Part shown: in pieces, positions 39,089 through 48,708 of the stretch
Position numbering within the stretch: position 1 is the first letter of the stretch
Layout: each line of letters opens with the position of its first letter
Assembly: GCA_028280945.1 (NCBI GenBank)
Contig: JANQKV010000001.1
Coordinates: 163,055 to 227,054 of the forward strand
Length of the DNA stretch: 64,000 nt
Source of the DNA: Opitutaceae bacterium
Lineage (GTDB): Bacteria; Verrucomicrobiota; Verrucomicrobiia; Opitutales; Opitutaceae
Direction: 5' to 3'
Notes under the pieces: model-generated
What the model was told of the DNA's origin: nothing
The model's database searches: none
Seen by the model: only the letters and a program-made list of their open reading frames with translations
Position numbers and translations under genes: made by a program

Positions 39089-40173
39089 GGCGCGCTCTTG
39101 GAATCGTATCGTTGGTTTTGCTTGCTCCCCTGGCTCACGCCGAAAAGCGCTGGGATCTGGGTTTCGAGTGGGTGACCACCGACGACGTTGATCTCTACCA
39201 ACTCAACGCCAATCATCGCTGGGAACTGCCGGAGAAGGGCTGGTCGGGCGATCTGAGTGTAGCTTCCAATGGTTTCAGTCTGGACTACGTCCCCGTACCG
39301 TTCGATTTCCTGGGCGAATCCGCCTCGCTCGAGGAGTGGAGCTTTGCCGTGCAGGGCCTGGCCCGCCAGCGCCTGCGCGAGAACCTGGAATGGACGCTAT
39401 CAGCGTCGGGCTACGATGGATACACCAATTACCGCACGATCTGGTTGGCTGAGTTTTACCGCCAGCAGTTCGCGGATCGCGTGGGGTTGCCCGGTGATAC
39501 CTACCGCGCGCCTTCACCGCGGGGTGGCGGGGCGGGCCTGGGTTTGCGCTGGGAATATGTCCGGGCCAGCGGTTTCCTTGAAGTTTCGGCCAGCGCCCGG
39601 CGCGACGAAGTGGCGCCCGGGTATGAGATCGATTTCGAGGGCCTCCGTCGCGGGCGGGAGACGCTCAACGGAACCACCTTTTCCATCGCCACCGAAAACA
39701 TTCTCTCCCCCCGAATTCGCAGCCGGGCGGAAGTGCGGGCTTCCCGGGTGTCCGAGCGCGACTGGCGTGTCGGCGGCGAGGGCGCCCTCAACATCGCCTT
39801 GGGCGAACAGGTTGTGGCCCGTCTCGTTGCCGGAGGTGCCCATGAGAATCCCCAGTTTGATGCCTGGTATGGCGGGGTGCTGATCGACTGGGCCTTCGCC
39901 GAGGGTTGGGCGGTGTATGTCGAGGGACGCCACTACGAAGACTCGGGCGAAATTGAAAACGCGCTGCTTTTCACCAGCGCGGCCCCCGGCCTTGAAAGCC
40001 AGCAAGCCAGTATCGGCCTGCGTTGGTCGAATCTCCAGCACGCCTGGCGGGTGAAACTTGGCCGCACCAACGGCGACTACGACTCGCCCGATCCCCGCCT
40101 CGATTTCTTCCAGAACCTCTACGCCGACCGCGACTGGACGGTGATCCAACTCTCTTATTCCCGAACCTTTTGA
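39085..40173 (+). CDS. DUF3570-like outer-membrane beta-barrel protein
   Basis: Signal peptide, alternating beta-strand pattern, terminal aromatic residue (LSYSRTF); position after DUF4266/TlpA genes. Confidence 0.72.
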   Translation: MRRALGIVSLVLLAPLAHAEKRWDLGFEWVTTDDVDLYQLNANHRWELPEKGWSGDLSVASNGFSLDYVPVPFDFLGESASLEEWSFAVQGLARQRLRENLEWTLSASGYDGYTNYRTIWLAEFYRQQFADRVGLPGDTYRAPSPRGGGAGLGLRWEYVRASGFLEVSASARRDEVAPGYEIDFEGLRRGRETLNGTTFSIATENILSPRIRSRAEVRASRVSERDWRVGGEGALNIALGEQVVARLVAGGAHENPQFDAWYGGVLIDWAFAEGWAVYVEGRHYEDSGEIENALLFTSAAPGLESQQASIGLRWSNLQHAWRVKLGRTNGDYDSPDPRLDFFQNLYADRDWTVIQLSYSRTF

Positions 40174-40187
40174 ACGCTCGTCATCCG

Positions 40188-41924
40188 ATGAAATTCACGC
40201 CCCCTTTCCGCCCTGTATTTTGGATTGCCCTGCTGGCCGCTTTGGCGGCCCCGTTGTCCGCCCAGACCCGTTACCAGGTCGGCGACATTGTGCAGGATTT
40301 CGAGCTGATCGATCGTTCCACCGGCCAACCCGTGAAGCTTTCGGACTTCGAAGGCCAGGTGGTTTTCCTCGAGTGGTTCGCCAACTGGTGTCCGTTCTGC
40401 CAGGCCGCCGCGCGGGAAATCGGTCCGGGCATCGTGGATTATTACGCGCAACGGAGTGGCAACCTCAACGGTGTCCCCGTGAAGCACATTTCGATCAACC
40501 TGCAGGAAGGGCAGGAAACGGAGACCCAGCAGTTCATTGACTTTTATAGGTTGGGCCAGGTGCTCAATGATTTCAATCGCGACGTGGCCTCCCGGTTTCA
40601 GTCCGGTGGACAACCCATTTTCGCCATCATCAACGGCGTGGCCGGTTCGCCCTCCCATGCGCAATGGGAGCTGATGTATTCACAACTTGGATATGGAAAC
40701 ATCTCGTTTCCCATCGAGACCTTTCGCCAGGTCATCGACTCCGTCCAAGCCTCGACCGCGCCGCCCGACCCGGAACCTGAGCCCGAGCCCGAGCCTGAAC
40801 CGCCGCCGCCACCCGACCCGGACACCGGGATCGATGTTCCGACCGCAACTCCGACGATCGTGCGAGCCCCGGTCGCGCAGACCGTGCGGGCGGGCGACCG
40901 CGCCGAGTTGATCGTTGCCGCCAACGGTGGCGGTCTCAGCTATCAGTGGACGCGCAACGGCTCCCTGATTGCCGGAGCCGACTCAGCACGACTTGTGATT
41001 GAGCGGGCGACCCCGGCTGATGCGGGAAACTACCTGGTCTCGGTAACCAATGATATCGGCGTCGTCTCCACGGAGGCCGTTGCCCTGAGCCTGAATGAAT
41101 CGGTGGAAGGCCGCTTGGTGAACTTGTCCTCCCGGGCATTCTCGGGCACGGGCCTGGAGCAGCTGGTGCCGAGTTTTGTCGCCAACGGTCCGATGACGCT
41201 GTTGGTGCGGGCGGTTGGGCCGACCTTGGCCGATTTTGGAGTCATGGGTGCGCTGAATGATCCGCGGTTTGAACTCACGGCGGGCAGCGATGTGGTTGCC
41301 GGCAATGACAACTGGGGCATGGATTCGGCCGGAGCAGTCTCGGCCCTGCGTGAAGCTGCCGGGCAGGTGGGTGCGTTTGCCCTGCGTGAAGGGGGAGGCG
41401 ATGCGGCATTGTTGTATTCTTACGACGGAGGTCCCCGCACCGCACCGGTTTCCGATGTGGCCGGCGGCTCAGGTTCCGCGCTGGTCGAAGTTTACGCCGT
41501 GCCGGATTCTTCGCGGAATGGCACGCTGGCCAACCTCGCCGCCCGCGGATTGGTGCCCGCGGGGGAACCGCTGGTGGCGGGTTTTGTTCTGGGAGGTGAT
41601 CGAGCCCGGACACTGTTAATCCGCGGCGTTGGTCCCGAACTCGCGAACTTTGGCGTTTCCACTGCACTGGTTGACCCGGTCATCAGCATTGCGAGTGGTG
41701 GAACGGAATTTGTGAGCAATGACGATTGGTCCACGGATGTCGCAGCGGGCGCGCAAATCGCTTCGATCGCTTCGATGGCGGGGGCGTTTTCCCTGAGCAT
41801 GGGCAGCGCCGACGCCGCGTTGCTCATCACACTTTCGCCAGGTGCTTACACGGTGCAGGTGACCGGGAAAGACGGCGCCTCAGGCATTGTGCTTGCCGAG
41901 ATCTACGACGTGACCGGGCTGTAA
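40188..41924 (+). CDS. thioredoxin-domain protein with PE-rich linker, Ig-like domain and two C-terminal repeats
   Basis: FLEWFANWCPFCQAAAREI; PDPEPEPEPEPEPPPPPDPD; Ig-like SYQWTRNGSLIAGADSARLVI; repeats LLVRAVGPTLADFGV / LLIRGVGPELANFGV. Confidence 0.82.
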   Translation: MKFTPPFRPVFWIALLAALAAPLSAQTRYQVGDIVQDFELIDRSTGQPVKLSDFEGQVVFLEWFANWCPFCQAAAREIGPGIVDYYAQRSGNLNGVPVKHISINLQEGQETETQQFIDFYRLGQVLNDFNRDVASRFQSGGQPIFAIINGVAGSPSHAQWELMYSQLGYGNISFPIETFRQVIDSVQASTAPPDPEPEPEPEPEPPPPPDPDTGIDVPTATPTIVRAPVAQTVRAGDRAELIVAANGGGLSYQWTRNGSLIAGADSARLVIERATPADAGNYLVSVTNDIGVVSTEAVALSLNESVEGRLVNLSSRAFSGTGLEQLVPSFVANGPMTLLVRAVGPTLADFGVMGALNDPRFELTAGSDVVAGNDNWGMDSAGAVSALREAAGQVGAFALREGGGDAALLYSYDGGPRTAPVSDVAGGSGSALVEVYAVPDSSRNGTLANLAARGLVPAGEPLVAGFVLGGDRARTLLIRGVGPELANFGVSTALVDPVISIASGGTEFVSNDDWSTDVAAGAQIASIASMAGAFSLSMGSADAALLITLSPGAYTVQVTGKDGASGIVLAEIYDVTGL

Positions 41925-41977
41925 TTTCGACTCAGTCCACCATTGAATTGTCGCGGGTGAGCCCGGATAAGGGCGCG

Positions 41978-42610
41978 ATGCGTGTTTTGATTTCCGCGGG
42001 CCCCACTCGCGAACATCTTGATCCGGTGCGTTACCTCTCGAATGGCTCGAGCGGAAAGATGGGCTATGCTTTGGCGGCAGCAGCAGCGCAGCGAGGATGG
42101 GAAGTGAATTTGGTCAGTGGCCCCGTCACGCTTGAGGCACCAGCCGGGGTGACATTAACGGCGGTGGTTTCCGCGCAGGAAATGTATGACGCCTGCCGGT
42201 CAAGGTTTTCGGCGTGCGATGCGTTTATTGCAGTGGCCGCAGTGGCAGATTTTCGGCCGAAATTCCGTTTTGATCACAAGGAAACGAAGGCCGAGACTGA
42301 CTCGGTTTTGGAACTCGAGCCGACCGTCGACATCCTCAAATCACTCGGCCAACAGCGTCGCGACAGCCAGGTGCTGGTAGGATTTGCGGCTGAAACCGGT
42401 GACCTGGAACAAAAGGCTCCGGCCAAACTCATTGCCAAGGGGTGCGATTGGATTGTGGGCAACGACATCAGTGCGCCTGGAGTCGGCATGGAAGCTGACG
42501 CGAACTTCGTCACCCTCTGGAATCGTGCCGGGCGGGTTGGATCTTTTGGCCCGATGCCGAAATCCGAAATCGCCGATTGGCTTTTGGACCAGATATTCGG
42601 CCAAGCTTAG
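41978..42610 (+). CDS. coaB: phosphopantothenate-cysteine ligase (CoaB-type domain)
   Basis: MRVLISAGPTREHLDPVRYLSNGSSGKMGYALAAAAAQRGWEVNLVSGPV. Confidence 0.9.
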   Translation: MRVLISAGPTREHLDPVRYLSNGSSGKMGYALAAAAAQRGWEVNLVSGPVTLEAPAGVTLTAVVSAQEMYDACRSRFSACDAFIAVAAVADFRPKFRFDHKETKAETDSVLELEPTVDILKSLGQQRRDSQVLVGFAAETGDLEQKAPAKLIAKGCDWIVGNDISAPGVGMEADANFVTLWNRAGRVGSFGPMPKSEIADWLLDQIFGQA

Positions 42611-42664
42611 GCCCCACACTTCACTCTTGGATTTGGCGGAGGCGGAGCGCAGATTGGCGCGCGG

Positions 42665-44911
42665 ATGAAGCTGCGCGCCCCTCATCGCGACGACTGGGTC
42701 TACGTCGCTCCGCTGCTGTGTTTTGCCCTCGCCGCATGGCTGGGGTCGATGAAGGCGGTAAAGGGCTTGGAATGGAAAACGCTCGATTGGCGTACGCAAC
42801 TGCGGGCCGAGCGCGGCCAGCCCCCGCCGGATGAGCGTTTGCTGGTCATCGGCATCGGGGATCGTTCGACCAACAACATCGAGTTGTGGCCGTTCAAACG
42901 GGCGTGGCATGCCCAACTGCAGGCTTTGATCGAACATGAGCGACCGCGAGTGTTGGTCTGGGACATTATCTTTCGCAATCGGGTCGATGTGAATGGCGCG
43001 CCGCTGGACGCCGAGTCGGATGTGGACTTTGCGGATTCGACCCGGCACTTGGCGGATAAGGGTATCGACACCGTATTTGCAGCGGTGACCTATGGTGCGC
43101 CAACGGGGGACGATCCTCGCGACTTGGGTCGAACCGAGCCGTTGACGCGTATCATCGGTTCACCGGAACACATTTACGCCGACGATTTTCTCGAGATGCC
43201 ATTCCCTGGTTTGCGGGAATCGGGCTACATGGGAGCGGTGGATGCACCGCGCGGAGCCGGTGGCATCGTGCGACAAATGCCGATGGTGGTGCGGGTGGGT
43301 GACGTTGTGTTGCCTTCGCTGACGTTGCAGACAGCCATGCGGTACTGGGACACCGCGGCGGATGAGATTGAAGTGCGGCTGGGCGAAGCGATTGTGCTGG
43401 GAGGCAAGGGGGGCGGGCGGCGAATCCCCATCGACGAGGGGGGCATGATGACCATCAACTACCGCTACGAGCCGACGCAAAGCGACGCAGAGTTGGGAAG
43501 GGAAATGCCGACGGTGGAGTATTACGACGTCCTGATCGACTTGCACCAAAAGCACGTCGTCGAGGCCCCGGATGCGAGAGGACCGGTGCCGTTGCGCGAC
43601 CGCATCGTGCTGGTGGGAGAGTTTGCGACCGACAGCGGGCCGACTCCACGCAGCGAGCTTTCGCCGCTGGTGTTTCTTCACGCCAACGCGCTCAACAACA
43701 TCATGCAGTCTGACCACGTGAAGCCGGTCTCATCGTCCGCCGTGTGGACGATCGCAATTCTTCTGGGGCTGGTGGGTGCCATCCTCGTGCGGCGAGCAGC
43801 GGTGTGGGTCTCAGTTGTCTTTTCGGTGGGAGTGGTTTCCGCGCACCTCGTCGGCGCCCAATGGGCCTGGGAGACGGACAGCTGGTGGTTGCCGGTGGTG
43901 GCTCCCGTATTCGGTTTTCTGTTACTGCAGTTCGTGTTGATCGTGCATCGCGTGCTGACCGAGCAGCGGGCCAAAGCGGAGATTCGCGGGATGTTTGGCT
44001 CCTACCTTTCCCCGGTGGTGATCCAACAGATGGTTGAGTCGGAGGGCACGCCTGAGCTGGGCGGAGAAACCAAGGAGATCACGGCCTATTTTTCGGACAT
44101 TGAAGGTTTCTCGGCGTTTTCGGAAAAGCTCTCGGCTCCGCAACTCGTGGAGCTGCTCAACGAGTATCTGACCGCCTGCACCGACATCATCCAGGAAGAG
44201 CGGGGCACGTTGGACAAATACATCGGCGATGCCGTGGTGGCGATGTATGGCGCCCCGGTGCCGTTGGCAGATCACGCCTACCGGGCATGTGCTTCGGCGC
44301 TGCGGGTTCAGGCCAAACTCGAGGGGCTGAGGGAGAAGTGGACTGCGGAGGGCAACAGATGGCCGGAACTTGTCCATCGGATGCGCACGCGGATCGGTTT
44401 GAATACCGGTAAATGCATGATCGGCAATATGGGCAGTCGTTCGCGCTTCAGCTACACCATGATGGGCGATGATGTGAATCTGGCGGCGCGAATGGAAAGC
44501 GGCGCAAAAAGCTGGGGGGTCTACACAATGGTCACCGGGGCAACACGCCGAGCCTGTGAAGCCACTGGTAATCGTTCGATGGTGTTTCGCGCCTTGGGTA
44601 AAATCCGGGTCAAGGGGCGCGAGCAACCGGTGCAGATACACGAATTGGTCGACTGGGAGGATGAACTAACCGATTCCGTGAAAACGGGACTCACACAATT
44701 TGAGAGAGGGTTGGACAACTACTACGACCAGCGTTGGGCCGAAGCCGAAGCACATTTTAAAGCTGCCGCAGCGAATGAACGCTTTCAGCCGGCGCCGGAT
44801 CGCGGCATCCGCCGCAATCCTTCGATCACCTACCTACAGCTGGTTGAGGATCTTTCGAGTCGTGGGCTCCCAAAGGACTGGGACGGGATTTATGCCATGC
44901 AGACAAAGTAG
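42665..44911 (+). CDS. CHASE2-domain adenylate/guanylate cyclase
   Basis: CHASE2-like periplasmic N-terminus, TM cluster, class III cyclase (ITAYFSDIEGFSAFSE...GDAVVAMYG...MGDDVNLAARME). Confidence 0.93.
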   Translation: MKLRAPHRDDWVYVAPLLCFALAAWLGSMKAVKGLEWKTLDWRTQLRAERGQPPPDERLLVIGIGDRSTNNIELWPFKRAWHAQLQALIEHERPRVLVWDIIFRNRVDVNGAPLDAESDVDFADSTRHLADKGIDTVFAAVTYGAPTGDDPRDLGRTEPLTRIIGSPEHIYADDFLEMPFPGLRESGYMGAVDAPRGAGGIVRQMPMVVRVGDVVLPSLTLQTAMRYWDTAADEIEVRLGEAIVLGGKGGGRRIPIDEGGMMTINYRYEPTQSDAELGREMPTVEYYDVLIDLHQKHVVEAPDARGPVPLRDRIVLVGEFATDSGPTPRSELSPLVFLHANALNNIMQSDHVKPVSSSAVWTIAILLGLVGAILVRRAAVWVSVVFSVGVVSAHLVGAQWAWETDSWWLPVVAPVFGFLLLQFVLIVHRVLTEQRAKAEIRGMFGSYLSPVVIQQMVESEGTPELGGETKEITAYFSDIEGFSAFSEKLSAPQLVELLNEYLTACTDIIQEERGTLDKYIGDAVVAMYGAPVPLADHAYRACASALRVQAKLEGLREKWTAEGNRWPELVHRMRTRIGLNTGKCMIGNMGSRSRFSYTMMGDDVNLAARMESGAKSWGVYTMVTGATRRACEATGNRSMVFRALGKIRVKGREQPVQIHELVDWEDELTDSVKTGLTQFERGLDNYYDQRWAEAEAHFKAAAANERFQPAPDRGIRRNPSITYLQLVEDLSSRGLPKDWDGIYAMQTK

Positions 44912-45024
44912 ATGTGGTTACAAATCCTATGAGCTGAGCTCATTTGAGGGCTTGCTTGAATTTGATCTGCAAAACAAACTCTCAATAGAGTCATCAGTCT
45001 CGACTCTTAACACCCCCGATAGCC

Positions 45025-46380
45025 ATGAACTACAAATCTGTTCTTGTCCTCGCCGTCTTCGCTCTTCTGGGGGCGGTTTTGTCGGCCCAAGAGGCCACCA
45101 TAGCCCGTCTCGCTGGCGCAGAATCGGTCACTGTCACGCTTCCCGATGGTCACTCGCAGGGCGGCCAAGACGTGGAGATGGGCCAAGGGGAAGTCATCCC
45201 GGTGGGCTCCTGGGTTATTGTGCCCGACGGAGCCAAGCTTTTTCTCCGCACCTTCACCGGCACCGTTTCGGTTTTCAGTGCGGGATCGATTTTTGAAGTC
45301 ACCCAAGTTGAGGCAAATGCCGGTCAGGAGATCACGCGTCTGACCCTGCAAAACGGCGACATGGTTGCCAACCTTGACCCCAAAAAACGCAATGTGAATG
45401 ACTACGGCGTGGTCACGCCCAAGGGGGTAGCCGCCGCCCGGGGTACGAATTACACTGTGAGCGTTAATGGCCAGGAGGTGTTGGTCACCGTTGTGGCGGG
45501 TGTGGTGACGGTCGATATTCCCGACGTGGGAACGGTTAACCTGAACACCGGGCAAGTGACCACGGGCGGTGCTCCCACTACCTTGGCCGCAGCCTTGGGT
45601 GATTCAGCCACGGCTGCGATAACCCGGACGGCTCTGCAGAATGCCGCTTCGGTGGTCGCAACACTAGCCACCACTGGTGTTGATGGCGTGACCAACGACA
45701 CCTTGTCCACCGTGGTATCGACTGCAGCTGAAGCTGCTTCGGAGGCAGGTGACAATAATCTGGTGGCAGATGTTGCTACCGCAGCCACCCAGGCAAATCC
45801 GGCGGCGGTGGAGACGATTGTCACGGCCGCAGTTTCTGCCGCCCCCGCAGCCGCCAGCGAGGTTGTCGAGTCGGTTGCACAAGAAGTCGTGGAATCAACT
45901 GGCGCGGATACGGCAACGACTACCAGCGCTTTGGCTGAGATAGCGAGGGACGCCGGTTCCTCAGTTACGATCGATGAGTCGGCGATCACCGATTCGGTGG
46001 ACCAAAACATCGAAGATTCCGAGGGGCCTGAACCGGAGGTTGATGTTGAGGTGGATGTGCCCCTCGACGAGGTAGATGTGATTCGTGAGGCGGTCTTTAC
46101 CATTCGCTTGAGTGGGGGCCGTCTGGTTGCGGTCACTCTCAACAATTCCGATGCCCAGGTGACCACTACGTTGGTGACCACGGCTGAAGGTCCGGTTACC
46201 GAGGAGATTGGTGATGGAGGACAAGTTGCGTTCACTATCCCGGCCCGTGTCGCAATCGCACTTGGTGAACCCGTCACGGCGCAGCAATTCCAAGCGATTG
46301 CCGATGCACTCGAGATCCTACTTGGTATTCCCGAGATCACGGTGCCCAACAACACCATCGTGGTGAGCCCCTCCAGCTGA
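45025..46380 (+). CDS. FecR-domain protein with long Ala/Val/Thr-rich region
   Basis: VVTPKGVAAARGTNYTVSVNGQEVLVTVVAGVVTV; signal peptide. Confidence 0.85.
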   Translation: MNYKSVLVLAVFALLGAVLSAQEATIARLAGAESVTVTLPDGHSQGGQDVEMGQGEVIPVGSWVIVPDGAKLFLRTFTGTVSVFSAGSIFEVTQVEANAGQEITRLTLQNGDMVANLDPKKRNVNDYGVVTPKGVAAARGTNYTVSVNGQEVLVTVVAGVVTVDIPDVGTVNLNTGQVTTGGAPTTLAAALGDSATAAITRTALQNAASVVATLATTGVDGVTNDTLSTVVSTAAEAASEAGDNNLVADVATAATQANPAAVETIVTAAVSAAPAAASEVVESVAQEVVESTGADTATTTSALAEIARDAGSSVTIDESAITDSVDQNIEDSEGPEPEVDVEVDVPLDEVDVIREAVFTIRLSGGRLVAVTLNNSDAQVTTTLVTTAEGPVTEEIGDGGQVAFTIPARVAIALGEPVTAQQFQAIADALEILLGIPEITVPNNTIVVSPSS

Positions 46381-46406
46381 GGCCTCGTTTTCTGCCCATG
46401 ACTTCA

Positions 46407-46433
46407 AAGCGCACCCCGCGGGGTGCGCTTTTA
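46407..46433 (+). terminator. rho-independent terminator
   Basis: AAGCGCACCCC-GC-GGGGTGCGCTT followed by TTA, downstream of FecR gene. Confidence 0.8.
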
Positions 46434-46446
46434 TTTGGGATGAGAT

Positions 46447-47472
46447 TCAGCTACCGGCGAGAAACTCGGTCTGCTGCTCGCCGGGCTTGTTGGTAGGATC
46501 GTCCGCTCCTTCATCGGAAAGATGGCGGGGGGGACGGGAAACTTTCGAGGCGACCGCCGCATCGCGGCCGGCCACAATGCGGTCGCATATTTGGTGCACC
46601 TGCAGCCGCAGCCATTTCGAGGTGGCGCTGGTGACGCGGTAGTCGGCCTCGCCGTAATGGTCGATCCGGCCTACCTGGCGCAAGCGGTCGTTCTGCTCAA
46701 ATTCTCCAGTCGATTCCGGATTGTAGACACCATAGGCCTTGCCGCCGCCGCGTTTGACCACCGAGAAGCTGGGAATGTCACTCGGGCCATCGGCGACGTA
46801 GATCATGTTCTGCATCGGGATGCGGCGATCCTCGGGGGTCATGTTCGAATTCACATCGATGGCCCCATCCTTGTTGGAGCCTTTGTTGATTTCGAAAATG
46901 GCGCGTGTCTTGGTCGTATTGTCGATCACCATGCCGATCTGGGCGATCTCCGCCTCGGCGGCCAGTGACATTTCCTCCTGATGGAGAAAGCCGGGCTGGA
47001 GGGGATTCTCCACAAACTCACAAGCCCAGATCCCGTCGACTTTATCCGCGATGGCACTGCCGCGGACCATCTCCGCCAAACCGGTGCTGACGATGTAGTG
47101 CTCAAGCGTTATCTCGTGTTGCCGGTAGGCGGCTTTTTCCTTCACCCAACCGCGGCTGAGATCGAAGAAGTCGGGCAGGCCGGGGTAGAATTCGATTTCG
47201 GCTCCACACTCGCGCAGGACCCGGTTGTTGAGGCCGGCCATCTGCCCCGACAGCACGTAGGTGAGCAAGTGGTTGAGGTAGGCGATTTCACCCGAGATGC
47301 GGTAACCCCGCTTCTTGTATTCGGCATCGAGCCGGTTGGTTTCCGCCCAGAAGTTGCTCTCGTTGATGCCATACCGCTTGAACAGCGGCGATTGCATGTA
47401 TTGTGGGATCAACGTTTTGTCGAAGTCCCAAATGCAGGCGATGATGTTTTGAGTGAAAAGCGGAGCGGCCAT
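46447..47472 (-). CDS. HAD-superfamily hydrolase
   Basis: NIIACIWDFDKTLIPQYMQSPLF (DxD), YVADGPSDIPSFSVVKRGGG. Confidence 0.88.
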   Translation of the reverse strand: MAAPLFTQNIIACIWDFDKTLIPQYMQSPLFKRYGINESNFWAETNRLDAEYKKRGYRISGEIAYLNHLLTYVLSGQMAGLNNRVLRECGAEIEFYPGLPDFFDLSRGWVKEKAAYRQHEITLEHYIVSTGLAEMVRGSAIADKVDGIWACEFVENPLQPGFLHQEEMSLAAEAEIAQIGMVIDNTTKTRAIFEINKGSNKDGAIDVNSNMTPEDRRIPMQNMIYVADGPSDIPSFSVVKRGGGKAYGVYNPESTGEFEQNDRLRQVGRIDHYGEADYRVTSATSKWLRLQVHQICDRIVAGRDAAVASKVSRPPRHLSDEGADDPTNKPGEQQTEFLAGS

Positions 47473-47617
47473 GACAGAGAGGCGGGGAGTGGATCGGCCA
47501 TGCGCCGATCTCCCGTCGGCACGATGGCGAGGCGGGGTTTTTTCGCAATAGGCAATATCCGGCGGGTTCGTGCTTTCGTTTGGGCGGAGTTTGCCCTTAT
47601 GGAACGGTAACGACTTC

Positions 47618-48703
47618 ATGACCGAACTGCCTGATATCGCCCCGTTCCGCATCCGCCTGGATGAATTGGACGCCCAGATGGCCGATCCCAACCTCTTCGC
47701 CGATCCCAAACGAGCGGCCTTGGTTTCGCGTGACCAGCAGCGCATGGCGCGTCTCGTGGCGGACTATGAGGAGGTTGCCAAAATCGAGGCCCAGATCGAG
47801 GAAGCGCGTGGTTTGCTCCGCGATGAACAGGCCGATCCGGACTTGCGGGAGCTGGCGGAGCTGGAGTTGCCGGAAAACGAATCGAAGCTTGAGGAACTCA
47901 AGCGCGCCGTCCTGCTGGCCATGATCCCGCCCGACCCCACGGACAACCGAAACACCCTGCTCGAAATCCGCGCCGGGACCGGCGGCGATGAGGCGGCGTT
48001 ATTTGCCGGTGAGCTTTTTCGCGCGTATTCCCGTTTTGCGGACACGATTGGCTGGCGGGTGCAGCTCATGTCGGCCAGCGAAGCCGAACGCGGAGGCTTC
48101 AAGGAAGTCATTGCGTTGATCACGGGCGAGGCGGTTTATCGTCAGCTTAAATTTGAGAGTGGGGTGCACCGGGTGCAGCGGGTTCCGGTGACGGAGGCGA
48201 ACGGTCGCATCCACACGTCCACGGTTACCGTGGCAGTGATGCCGGAGGCGGAGGATGTTGATGTCGCGATCGACCCGCAGGAATTGGAGATTACCGTCAG
48301 CCGGGCAAGCGGTCCGGGAGGGCAGGGGGTAAACACCACCGACTCGGCAGTCCAAATCCTGCACAAGCCCACGGGCATGATCGTGACGTGTGCGGATGAA
48401 CGTTCGCAGATCAAAAACAAGGCCAAGGCTATGACGGTATTACGCTCGCGGCTGCTCAAACTGAAGGAGGAGGAAGAGCGCGCGAAATATGCGGCCGAGC
48501 GTCGAGGCCAGATCGGCACGGGCGATCGCTCGGAGCGGATTCGCACCTACAACTTTCCCCAGAGCCGGGTGACCGACCATCGCATTGGCCTCACCCTGCA
48601 AAGCTTGAACCAAGTCATGGAAGGTGAATTCGACCCCTTGGTGAAGGCGCTGCTCGAAGAGGACATGGCCCTGAAACTGGCTGAGTTTGGCCAGCACGCG
48701 TAG
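47618..48703 (+). CDS. prfA: peptide chain release factor 1
   Basis: [41 protein letters not shown]. Confidence 0.96.
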   Translation: MTELPDIAPFRIRLDELDAQMADPNLFADPKRAALVSRDQQRMARLVADYEEVAKIEAQIEEARGLLRDEQADPDLRELAELELPENESKLEELKRAVLLAMIPPDPTDNRNTLLEIRAGTGGDEAALFAGELFRAYSRFADTIGWRVQLMSASEAERGGFKEVIALITGEAVYRQLKFESGVHRVQRVPVTEANGRIHTSTVTVAVMPEAEDVDVAIDPQELEITVSRASGPGGQGVNTTDSAVQILHKPTGMIVTCADERSQIKNKAKAMTVLRSRLLKLKEEEERAKYAAERRGQIGTGDRSERIRTYNFPQSRVTDHRIGLTLQSLNQVMEGEFDPLVKALLEEDMALKLAEFGQHA

Positions 48704-48708
48704 TCGCC

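Noticed and set aside
40760-40820. PEPEPE coding tract as a tandem DNA repeat of regulatory interest
   Set aside because: Ordinary Pro-Glu linker inside a secreted protein; synonymous variation shows it is protein-level repetition.
44929-44943. ATGAGCT-G-AGCTCAT palindrome upstream of FecR gene
   Set aside because: Short (7-bp arms) and contains a common AGCT-type sequence; could be chance, so not scored as a finding.
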